A DNA stretch of 16,647 nt from an uncultured Spirochaetales bacterium (GTDB taxonomy: Bacteria; Spirochaetota; Spirochaetia; Treponematales; Treponemataceae). Under the pieces are notes generated by a model that saw only the letters and a program-made list of their open reading frames with translations, ran no database searches and had not been told where the DNA came from. Location: positions 1 to 16,647 of the forward strand of contig CAMGSV010000032.1 of the NCBI GenBank assembly GCA_946061495.1. The letters run 5' to 3'. The stretch's first letter is position 1, and each line of letters opens with the position of its first letter. Below are positions 1 to 6,945 of this stretch, piece after piece. The position numbers and the translations under genes were made by a program.

Positions 1-2
1 GT

Positions 3-611
3 GGCAGCAATTACAACACCCTGGATTTCTTCCTGCTAACCTACAACTCCTTGTTAGTCACCACACCCGAAATAACTTCCATCATGAACGCATACTCCTT
101 CCTGAAAGGGGCGGTGTTCCGATTCTTCACCCACCAGTTTGCCAACAAAAGTCCTGAGCGGGCCTGTATACAAGACTTCATCAAATCCGTGGCAACGGGA
201 ACGGAAAGCTCCTTCACTTCGCTGATGGAAACCCTCTGCCAGCAGTTCCCGGAAACTGGCATTCCCGCCTGCCAGGAGCTGGCAAAACTCAATCCACAGG
301 TTATCCTCAATATGGGAAGCAGCGCCCAAGACTTGGAAATGGGTCGCCGACTCCGTTCCCTGGTGAACTCCAAACTCACCGTCAAAATGGATTTCATCGG
401 CTTTGTACCCATGGACCACATCGTCCCCATGGCGGTAGCCCGTAGAGCACCAGCCATAACCTTGGAGCCAGCAGGCTCCTTCGCCACAGCCATCAACAAG
501 ACAGCAGACAGAGTCCTCGCCTACGAATATGGATTTAATGAAAACCTCTCTATCGATGACGCAGACCTGGAGCTTTTAAAATCAGAATATTCACCCGTGG
601 AGCAGCAATAG
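3..611 (+). CDS. MinD/ParA-family P-loop ATPase, C-terminal part (5' end outside window)
   Basis: The frame is open from the first bases of the window, so this is the last 202 residues of a longer gene; starts inside the visible part are not credible. The visible N-end reads SNYNTLDFFL, then VTTPEITSIMNAYSFLK. This is the pattern of MinD/FlhG/ParA-type ATPases, in which the switch region ends in NTLDFFL and a VVTTPE strand leads into an 'NAYS(F/L)IK' helix. Near the C-end, MDFIGFVPMDHIVPMAVARRAP matches the family's 'yLGyVPyDe.v..AVrrr.P' segment. The Walker A part is not visible. The stop lies 9 bp before the MCP-like gene, so the two are probably co-transcribed. Such ATPases place polar structures (MinD, FlhG) or chemosensory arrays (ParC); a role in positioning the array encoded here is inference from context. 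Confidence 0.8.
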   Translation, partial: GSNYNTLDFFLLTYNSLLVTTPEITSIMNAYSFLKGAVFRFFTHQFANKSPERACIQDFIKSVATGTESSFTSLMETLCQQFPETGIPACQELAKLNPQVILNMGSSAQDLEMGRRLRSLVNSKLTVKMDFIGFVPMDHIVPMAVARRAPAITLEPAGSFATAINKTADRVLAYEYGFNENLSIDDADLELLKSEYSPVEQQ

Positions 612-620
612 GATAGGACT

Positions 621-2339
621 ATGAATTTACAGAATCTTTCGAATGAAGTAGAGTCCCAGAGCAGAACAATAGAAGAAGTTTTCATGAATTTCTCTATGGA
701 ATTCCCGCAGTTACTGGATTCAGGAAAAAGTTCCTCCTTGGACGACCTCCTGGAAACGTTGGACACCTTGGAAAAAGAAAATAGCCTTTCTTCCCGCACT
801 GAAACCAGCCACTTCCATAACTACGAAGAAAAATACGCCGGTCTCTTCTCCAATCTCAACGAGAAGATTCAGAATCTGAGCCAAATCAACACCGACATTT
901 CCCACATCAAAAATGACAGTGAGGAAATGGAACTTATTGCCCTCAACGCCATGGTGGTTTCCATCAAGTCTGGAGATAAGGGACGTGCCTTCTCCAAGAT
1001 TACCGAAAACCTCCAGCAGCTTTCCACCAGCATGATTGGCCTTTCTGCACGCCTTTCCAGCGAGGAGTCGGCCCTCATCAACAACGTAACGAACCTCAAG
1101 AACCTGTTCCAGGAGATTACCTCCTGCCAGAGGAAGATTTCAGAAATCAGTTCCACGGAGATGAACAGAATTTCTGAGTGCATCAACCGTTCCTCAACAC
1201 CATTGCATGAGATGAAGCAGCTGTCCCAATCCATCTATCCCCAAATTCAAGGTGCTATGGAAGGACTCCAGCTCCAGGACATCATCAAACAGGCCTTTGA
1301 CCACGTTGTCATGTGCTTTGACCAGTTTGTTGACGATGACTCCATCTCCAGCAATGAGGAAAAACTGGACACCATCGCCTTCAATATCTCCTTGTCAGAA
1401 ATTGCCCAGGACGTGCTCAGCGACATCGGCGACCACCTGCAGCGGGCATCAGACATTTTCAGTCAGAAATGGGAGCTGGTGGAAAGCATCCTGAACCAGA
1501 CCGAGGAACGACGTTCCGACTATGTCCACAACTTCTCCCACAGTAGCTCCTCCGGCAGTGAGATGTCCATTGTAGCCCAGCTGGAGTCCGCCACCGACGG
1601 CTTCCAAGAGCTCCTGAAAAACTTCTCCCAATTCCAGGGCATCCAGAAGAAGGTTGTCACTGTCTGCCGCAATATCATCGATCGGGCTCACGGCATGTAC
1701 GATGTATTTGCCAGCTTGCGCCCCGTCATCAGTAGACTCCAGCACGTCCGAATCCTCCAGCAAATTGAAGTTTCTAAAAATGACGCTGTCATGGCTGTAA
1801 AGGACTTGGTTACTGACATGGACAACCTGATTATGGACTCCTCCAACTCACTGGATACCATGCAGGTCACCATCGAAACCTTCATTGCAGAAATCAGCGA
1901 CATGATTTCCGTGTTCACCAGCACCATGGCAGAGGACAATGCCAAGATGACAGAAGTCCGCACAGAAAAGGTGGCCTTCTTCAACACCCTGCAAACGCTC
2001 CAGGAGCGGATTTATTCCCTGATGCAGCACTTCACCGTCTATCCCCCTGAATTCAAGCGCCAGTGCGATCACGTGAACACCATGCTGGGTCAGCTTCAGT
2101 CCATACAGCTTGACTTCAACAGAATGAAAGGGCAGCTCACCAGCGAGGTGCAGCGGCTCTCCGACAAGAAGGTTCAGTTCATGCATGCCATGAACCTCCA
2201 CAACTACGAGATCAAGGACGACAAGTTCAAGGACTTGATTAAGAAATTTACCATCACTGCCCACAAGGAGGCAGCTGGTAAGATCGCAGGATTTGAGGTT
2301 GAGGCGGGCTCTGCGCCGGGCGACATTACATTTTTTTAG
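621..2339 (+). CDS. Soluble MCP-like chemoreceptor protein with two degenerate signalling modules
   Basis: This 572-residue protein has no signal peptide or membrane segment and is almost wholly helical and heptad-rich, as expected for a cytoplasmic chemoreceptor-like coiled coil. Residues 101-124 (EEMELIALNAMVVSIKSGDKGRAF) resemble the MCP hairpin tip, in which 'tNLLALNAaIEAARAGe.GrGF' is usual. The tip is clearly diverged: IEAARAGE has become VSIKSGDK. Residues 214-226 (GLQLQDIIKQ followed by AFDHV) resemble the 'LQFQDxxxQ.i.HV' element found in CheZ and at the ends of some MCP-like proteins. A second module around residues 370-430 (RLQHVRILQQIEVSKND, then long helices) may be a more degraded copy. 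It lies between the ATPase gene (9 bp) and cheD (9 bp). A receptor or adaptor role is likely; the ligand is unknown. An AGGA precedes the ATG. Confidence 0.72.
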   Translation: MNLQNLSNEVESQSRTIEEVFMNFSMEFPQLLDSGKSSSLDDLLETLDTLEKENSLSSRTETSHFHNYEEKYAGLFSNLNEKIQNLSQINTDISHIKNDSEEMELIALNAMVVSIKSGDKGRAFSKITENLQQLSTSMIGLSARLSSEESALINNVTNLKNLFQEITSCQRKISEISSTEMNRISECINRSSTPLHEMKQLSQSIYPQIQGAMEGLQLQDIIKQAFDHVVMCFDQFVDDDSISSNEEKLDTIAFNISLSEIAQDVLSDIGDHLQRASDIFSQKWELVESILNQTEERRSDYVHNFSHSSSSGSEMSIVAQLESATDGFQELLKNFSQFQGIQKKVVTVCRNIIDRAHGMYDVFASLRPVISRLQHVRILQQIEVSKNDAVMAVKDLVTDMDNLIMDSSNSLDTMQVTIETFIAEISDMISVFTSTMAEDNAKMTEVRTEKVAFFNTLQTLQERIYSLMQHFTVYPPEFKRQCDHVNTMLGQLQSIQLDFNRMKGQLTSEVQRLSDKKVQFMHAMNLHNYEIKDDKFKDLIKKFTITAHKEAAGKIAGFEVEAGSAPGDITFF

Positions 2340-2348
2340 AAGTATAGT

Positions 2349-2945
2349 ATGAATAGATATTTTGATTCGCAGTTCAATAAGCATATCGTCACAATTTACC
2401 CCGGTGAGTTCCACTGTAGCGGCGGAGAAGAGTATATTTCCACCGTCCTGGGCTCCTGCATTAGTGTAGCCTTGTACGACCGTACCATACAATTTGGTGG
2501 GTTAAATCACTTCATGTTGGCCTATGACCAAACCAGCTCCAAGGAAAACGATGCCTTGGCCGGACGGTTTGGAGAATACGCCATGGAGCTCCTCATCAAT
2601 ACCATGCTCAAGCATGGTGCCCAGAAGAAACACCTCACCGCCAAGGTTTTCGGCGGCAGCAACGTTCTTGGCTCCAACGAAAACTCAAAGACGCCCTTAG
2701 TTGGTGCTGCAAACATTAAATTTGTATTTGATTATCTTGAGCGGGAGCAAATTCCGGTAATTTCATCCAATACCGGTGGAGACAGACCCAGAAAAATCTT
2801 TTACGATCCAAAGTCCTCCAAAATCTGGCTCAAGCATATCCGCAAAACAGTCAGGGAAGAAGAATTCATCAAGAAGAAGGAATCCGAATACGTTCACAAG
2901 GTTCAGGAGAAGAAGGAACATGCCGGCGATATCGTATGGTTTTAA
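2349..2945 (+). CDS. cheD: CheD, chemoreceptor glutamine deamidase
   Basis: CheD deamidates specific glutamines of chemoreceptors and, in CheC-bearing systems, binds CheC. The N-terminal half carries the family core STVLGSCISVALYD (31-44), and GGLNHFML (50-57) follows. The catalytic Cys is C37 and the His is H54; their spacing of 17 equals that known for the Thermotoga enzyme (C27/H44). The third residue, Thr21 in Thermotoga, aligns with S31 here, a conservative change. At 198 aa it is longer than the usual ~160; the extra is a Lys/Glu-rich C-terminal tail (about 165-198). Its natural substrate may be the MCP-like product 9 bp upstream. No CheC is encoded in the window. The last gene of this leftmost plus-strand unit, it converges on the minus-strand cheW. 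Confidence 0.9.
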   Translation: MNRYFDSQFNKHIVTIYPGEFHCSGGEEYISTVLGSCISVALYDRTIQFGGLNHFMLAYDQTSSKENDALAGRFGEYAMELLINTMLKHGAQKKHLTAKVFGGSNVLGSNENSKTPLVGAANIKFVFDYLEREQIPVISSNTGGDRPRKIFYDPKSSKIWLKHIRKTVREEEFIKKKESEYVHKVQEKKEHAGDIVWF

Positions 2946-2965
2946 CAACACCGCCGGTAGTTTTT
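2923..2965 (+). terminator. Weak candidate terminator after cheD
   Basis: CCGGCG (2923-2928) can pair with CGCCGG (2952-2957) across a 23-nt loop that contains the cheD stop. A short T-run (2961-2965) follows 3 nt later. The long loop and short stem make this doubtful, but it is the only hairpin in the 31-bp convergent gap between cheD and the minus-strand cheW. Confidence 0.25.
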
Positions 2966-2976
2966 ATCGGAGCGGC

Positions 2977-3456
2977 CTACTGTACAGCAGAAACCTCTTC
3001 CTCAATGGCGCGGAAAATCTTTTCCAAGTCCAGAATCAAGACAAAGGTATTGTCCAGCTTTCCGACAGCTTTTACAAAATCGCTGTGGGCAGGTGTCGTT
3101 CCAAAGGAAACGCTGTCGCTATGAACCAGCTCAAGTTTGGTCACCACGTCAACGCTGTCGGCAATCACTCCAACGGTCATAGGCTGGTCACGGTTCTCGG
3201 AAATCTCCGTAATGACAATCTCTGTGTCAGTCAAATCGTTGGAAACCTCAAAGCCAAAGAGGATGCGCAGGTCTATCACCGTAATAACAGAGCCGCGATT
3301 GTTCATCACCCCCTTCATGTACGGCAGGGCCTTGGGTACCTTGGTGATGTTCTCGTACTCAAGAATCTCCCGAACCTTCGTCACCTCGATGGCATATTTG
3401 CCACCAGCCAGCATAAAAGTAAAGAATTGCTCGTCAGATATAAGTTGGTTTTCCAT
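2977..3456 (-). CDS. cheW: CheW-type coupling protein, reversed within the che cluster
   Basis: CheW links the CheA kinase to receptors and is built of a double SH3-like beta barrel. The 159-residue product has the full pattern: FFTFMLAGGKYAIEV at the start, VREILEY (28-34), then KGVMNNRGSVITVIDLR (48-64), in which R54 is the conserved receptor-binding arginine. The C-end is FVLILDLEKIF. It differs clearly from the two tandem CheWs at 8499 and 9002, so it may serve another receptor or occupy another array position. It is transcribed against every other che gene here, convergent with cheD and divergent from the STAS gene. No Shine-Dalgarno sequence is visible before its ATG, and a TATAAT hexamer sits only 7 bp upstream of that ATG. 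Confidence 0.92.
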   Translation of the reverse strand: MENQLISDEQFFTFMLAGGKYAIEVTKVREILEYENITKVPKALPYMKGVMNNRGSVITVIDLRILFGFEVSNDLTDTEIVITEISENRDQPMTVGVIADSVDVVTKLELVHSDSVSFGTTPAHSDFVKAVGKLDNTFVLILDLEKIFRAIEEEVSAVQ

Positions 3457-3463
3457 GGTAATG

Positions 3464-3493
3464 ATTATACATTATCTTTCCGATGATAGTAAA
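3464..3493 (-). promoter_or_regulatory. Candidate sigma70-type promoter of the reversed cheW, possibly giving a leaderless transcript
   Basis: Read on the minus strand, TTTACT (3493-3488) and TATAAT (3469-3464) are separated by 18 bp. The -10 is a perfect consensus and the -35 matches at 4 of 6 positions. The ATG of cheW (3456-3454) begins 7 bp after the -10. Transcription would therefore start at or next to the start codon, which fits the absence of a Shine-Dalgarno sequence. Confidence 0.5.
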
Positions 3494-3534
3494 GAAGAAA
3501 ACCCTCATTATATAGAAGTTTACTGGAGGTACAG

Positions 3535-3885
3535 ATGGCAACTGAAACAACAAAATCAATCACAACCGTGACCTGGGAAGACACTGTTTCCGTGGAAAAT
3601 GCCCAGAAAAAGAAGCAGGAGCTGCTGAAGGCCTTCAACTCCAGTGACAGAATTCACCTAGACATATCCCAGGTGGAGGACTTGGACATTTCTGCCGTAC
3701 AATTGATTCTCGCCGCCCAGAAAGAGGCGTTGTTGCGGAAGAAGGAATTCAAGATTGTGGGAGATGTATCCTCCACCTTCTCAGACTTCTTCTGCCGCAT
3801 CGGTATTTCCATGGACAACCTGATTACCAGTGAGCAGCTTTCAACGGAAATTCTTGAGACTATAACAGGAGATGAAAATGCTTGA
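3535..3885 (+). CDS. STAS-domain protein (anti-sigma-factor-antagonist-like), che-linked
   Basis: The 116-residue product is a single STAS domain of the SpoIIAA/MlaB fold. Its pattern is IHLDISQVEDLDISAVQLILAA, and the following helix and strand (RKKEFKIVGDVSSTF) close the fold. S53 in 'LDISAVQ' aligns with the Ser/Thr that is phosphorylated in regulatory STAS proteins, so phosphoregulation is possible but unproven. GGAGG at 3524-3528 gives a good ribosome-binding site. The end overlaps the start of cheA by 8 bp, pointing to translational coupling and joint function with the kinase. Small STAS proteins recur in chemotaxis clusters; their partner is generally unknown, and no partner kinase or anti-sigma gene is seen here. 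Confidence 0.85.
   Translation: MATETTKSITTVTWEDTVSVENAQKKKQELLKAFNSSDRIHLDISQVEDLDISAVQLILAAQKEALLRKKEFKIVGDVSSTFSDFFCRIGISMDNLITSEQLSTEILETITGDENA
3867..3871 (+). promoter_or_regulatory. Ribosome-binding site that decides the cheA start
   Basis: AGGAG lies directly against the ATG at 3872 but 6 nt before the ATG at 3878. Only the second spacing is normal, so 3878 is chosen as the cheA start. Confidence 0.7.
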
Positions 3886-6049
3886 CCAAATCAACGAGGT
3901 ATTTTTTGAAGAAGCAAACGAGCTTCTGGAGTCCTTGGAAGGATACCTCCTTTCATTGGAAGAGAATCCCACCGACAAGGAGATAATTTCCGCAGTATTC
4001 CGCATCATGCACACCATCAAGGGATCCTCAGGAATGTTTGGCTTTGATGCTATTTCATCCTTTACCCACGAAGTTGAAAGTGCCTTTGACATGGTGCGTA
4101 ACGGAACAGCACCAGTCACACCAGAGCTTATCAAGCTGACCCTCCAGTCGCGGGACCACATCCTGGACATGCTGGGAGGAACCATCTCCAATGAGACCTC
4201 TGCCAGACTCATCGAGGAATTCAAGCAGTTGATGACCCCATACAAGAACGGAACGGCTCCTGCCCTCGCAGCAGAACCCAGCCAAAATGCAGATAGCACT
4301 CCCACTGTAGCAAGTAAAGGTGAAGCCATACCCGTCATGAAAACCACCATTGCCTCCTCCAAGACAGAGAAGAACTCAGCACCTCAGGCAACCTGGCGGA
4401 TTTCCTTTACCCCATCTCCCTCCATCTTGTGTAACGGCACACGGCCATCCCTGATGATCAAGGAGCTCACCGAAATGGGAGATGCCACCGTCATCCTGTT
4501 CACGAAAAATATACCACCCCTGTCCCAGATAGAGCCCACCACCTGTTACCTGGCGTGGGATGTAATCCTTACCACCAACCAGAGCCAGCAAGACATTCAG
4601 GATGTGTTCATCTTCCTAGACGAAACTTCAGTCATCAAGATCGACTCCATCAATGTGAGCGATGAGGTCACCCACAAGATAGGTGAGATTCTCATCAACC
4701 GTAAGCATATTTCCCAAGAAACCTTGGATGAGATTCTTTCCGAACGCAAGCCTATCGGCCAAATGCTGGTGGAAAAGAATATCATCACCTCAGAGTCCCT
4801 CCATTCCGCATTGGCTGAACAAGAACACATCAAGACGATGGCAAAACCCAAGGAAGCCGCCCAGTCAAATACACCTCAGACCACAGCCCAGCAGAGCATT
4901 CGTGTCAGCTCAGACAAGCTGGACCAACTCATTGACTTGGTGGGAGAGTTGGTAACCTTCAACGCACGCTTGGGCCAGCATGCACAGATAGCAAACAATC
5001 CTACACTGCTGATGCTCAGCGAGCAGAGCGAACGGCTCATCATCGCCCTGCGGAACAATGCCATGGACATGCGTATGCTTCCCATCGGCACCATCTTCAC
5101 CCGTTTCCGCCGACTGGTCCACGACCTGTCTGCCGATATGCACAAGAACATCGAGCTGGTCACAGAGGGAGCCGAGACCGAGCTGGACAAGACCGTCATC
5201 GAAAAGCTCAACGATCCCCTTATCCACATGATTCGAAACTCCGTGGACCACGGAATTGAGACACGGGAAGAGCGTATTGCCAAGGGAAAGAATCCCCAAG
5301 GAACCGTCAAGCTCATTGCCCAGCACGCCGGAGCCTTTGTTCTTATCATCATCTCCGACGATGGTGCTGGTTTGAACAAGGACAAAATCTACCAGAAGGC
5401 CATCGACAAGGGCTTGGTAGCCCCCGGTGCAGATATCTCCGACAACGATATCTACAACATGATTTTCCTTCCCGGCTTCTCCACCGCAGACAAGGTTTCA
5501 TCTGTCTCTGGCCGTGGTGTGGGAATGGATGTAGTAAAGAAGGACATCACCGCCCTCAACGGAACCGTATCCATTGAATCCCGCCCCGGCGAGGGAACAG
5601 ACTTCATCCTGAAGATTCCCCTCACACTGGCTATCATCGAAGGAATGCTGGTTCAGATTGGTGCCAGCACCTTTGTCATCCCCCTGTCCAACATCCAGGA
5701 GTGCATGGAATTCAAGCCGGAGCGTGGCGACGACGGCAAGGTCTGCTCCCACATCACCGCCCGAGGAGAGTTCCTGCCTTACATCAACCTGCGTGAATGG
5801 TTCGAGATTGACGACCCCATGCCCACAAGCCAGCAGGTTGTCATTGTGAACGACCAGGACTCCAGCCTTGGACTCGTTGTGGACAAGGTTATTGGAAACA
5901 ACCAGACGGTCATCAAGCCACTGGGAGACTTGTACAAGAATGCGGAAGGACTTTCCGGCGCCACCGTTTTGGGCGATGGTTCCGTAGCCCTTATCTTGGA
6001 CGTGTTCAAGTTGTCCAATGTTGTGAAACGAACCGAGGCTACGGTATAG
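3878..6049 (+). CDS. cheA: CheA, chemotaxis histidine kinase
   Basis: CheA autophosphorylates and passes phosphate to CheY and CheB. With the start at 3878 it has 723 residues. In order: P1/Hpt domain (1-~105) with phospho-acceptor H45 in MHTIKGSSGMFGF; an Ala/Thr/Ser-rich linker (~125-165); a response-regulator-binding-like region (~170-255); an insert of two short repeats (~267-315); P3 dimerisation (from ~340, RVSSDKLDQLIDLVGELV); P4 ATPase with N box N454 in RNSVDHG, DDGAGL (494-499) and GRGVGMD (545-551); and P5, the CheW-like domain (~590-723). All catalytic boxes are intact. The insert has the 'GEIL(V/I)...IS.E.L...L.E' pattern of GspE-N/MshEN-like repeats. It overlaps the STAS gene by 8 bp and is followed by cheR after 10 bp. 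An alternative ATG at 3872 would add two residues. Confidence 0.96.
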   Translation: MLDQINEVFFEEANELLESLEGYLLSLEENPTDKEIISAVFRIMHTIKGSSGMFGFDAISSFTHEVESAFDMVRNGTAPVTPELIKLTLQSRDHILDMLGGTISNETSARLIEEFKQLMTPYKNGTAPALAAEPSQNADSTPTVASKGEAIPVMKTTIASSKTEKNSAPQATWRISFTPSPSILCNGTRPSLMIKELTEMGDATVILFTKNIPPLSQIEPTTCYLAWDVILTTNQSQQDIQDVFIFLDETSVIKIDSINVSDEVTHKIGEILINRKHISQETLDEILSERKPIGQMLVEKNIITSESLHSALAEQEHIKTMAKPKEAAQSNTPQTTAQQSIRVSSDKLDQLIDLVGELVTFNARLGQHAQIANNPTLLMLSEQSERLIIALRNNAMDMRMLPIGTIFTRFRRLVHDLSADMHKNIELVTEGAETELDKTVIEKLNDPLIHMIRNSVDHGIETREERIAKGKNPQGTVKLIAQHAGAFVLIIISDDGAGLNKDKIYQKAIDKGLVAPGADISDNDIYNMIFLPGFSTADKVSSVSGRGVGMDVVKKDITALNGTVSIESRPGEGTDFILKIPLTLAIIEGMLVQIGASTFVIPLSNIQECMEFKPERGDDGKVCSHITARGEFLPYINLREWFEIDDPMPTSQQVVIVNDQDSSLGLVVDKVIGNNQTVIKPLGDLYKNAEGLSGATVLGDGSVALILDVFKLSNVVKRTEATV

Positions 6050-6059
6050 GAAAACGACA

Positions 6060-6914
6060 ATGGATTCACTATCAATGCAACAGAAGACCTTATCAGAAGC
6101 TGAATTCAAGAAAATCGGTGCCTATATTGAGAAGAATGTGGGGATCAAGATGCCGCCTGAAAAGCGGATGATGATGCAGTCTCGGCTTGCGTCACGTCTC
6201 AAGGCCCTCCACCTTGACTCCTACAAGGCCTACATCGACTATGTTTTCTCCGGCAAGGATACCGACAACCATGAACTCATCATGATGATTGATGCCATGA
6301 CCACCAACCTGACGGAGTTCTTTCGGGAGCCGCAGCATTTTGACTTTATGCGCAATACCGCCTTGCCGAACTATGCGGCTCAAAAGCTCGGTAAAATCAA
6401 AATTTGGTCCGCTGGCTGTTCCACTGGGCAGGAACCATATACCCTTTCCATGGTGATGTCCGAGTACATCAAGCAGAATCCCCTGGGGTCCATCCGGGAC
6501 TTTTCTGTTTTGGCCACGGACATTTCCACCAAGGTACTGGACAAGGCAGCCTCTGCCGTGTATCCCATGGATGCCGTAAAAGGCGTTCCCCAGCAAATTA
6601 TGCACCAGTATTTCCTGAGGGGAAAGGATCCGGCCAATCCCGTAGTGCGCCTCAAGCAGGACATTCGCAGTCACGTGAATTTCATGCGGCTCAACTTTAT
6701 GGACGACGAATACGGTTTCCGTGACACTTTCCAGATTATCTTTTGCCGAAATGTCCTCATCTATTTCGACAAGGCAAACCAAGAGAGGGTAATCCGCCAG
6801 TTCCTGAGGTATCTGGAGCCCAACGGATACCTGTTCCTGGGCCACTCGGAGACCATCTTTGGTATGGACCTGCCTTTCAAGACAGTGGCTCCAACCGTTT
6901 TCCAGCGTATTTAA
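6060..6914 (+). CDS. cheR: CheR, chemoreceptor glutamate methyltransferase
   Basis: CheR methylates glutamates of receptors using S-adenosylmethionine. The 284-residue length is normal for the family. An N-terminal helical domain leads to TTNLTEFFREPQHF (81-94), the conserved substrate-side segment. The SAM-binding Rossmann motif is WSAGCSTGQEPYTL (116-129), with ATDIS (152-156) as the acidic strand, and IFCRNVLIYFD (227-237) and LGHSETIFG follow. No TPR or receptor-tethering extension is present. It sits 10 bp after cheA with only a weak AGGA before the ATG, which suggests read-through translation from cheA. An ATG 15 bp further in is a possible alternative start. Confidence 0.96.
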   Translation: MDSLSMQQKTLSEAEFKKIGAYIEKNVGIKMPPEKRMMMQSRLASRLKALHLDSYKAYIDYVFSGKDTDNHELIMMIDAMTTNLTEFFREPQHFDFMRNTALPNYAAQKLGKIKIWSAGCSTGQEPYTLSMVMSEYIKQNPLGSIRDFSVLATDISTKVLDKAASAVYPMDAVKGVPQQIMHQYFLRGKDPANPVVRLKQDIRSHVNFMRLNFMDDEYGFRDTFQIIFCRNVLIYFDKANQERVIRQFLRYLEPNGYLFLGHSETIFGMDLPFKTVAPTVFQRI

Positions 6915-6945
6915 GCGAATTCAATTGTAGATTCAGGAGGAATGT

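Noticed and set aside
1848..2492. 214-codon minus-strand open frame opposite the MCP-like and cheD genes
   Set aside because: It is antisense to two well-supported genes, has no ribosome-binding site and no recognisable domain.
3459..3486. FliA (sigma28)-like promoter before the STAS gene: TAAT-N16-TCCGATGA
   Set aside because: Only 3 of 4 and 6 of 8 consensus bases match, and the spacer is 1-2 bp too long. It also overlaps the better minus-strand promoter. Worth a look only if TSS data point there.
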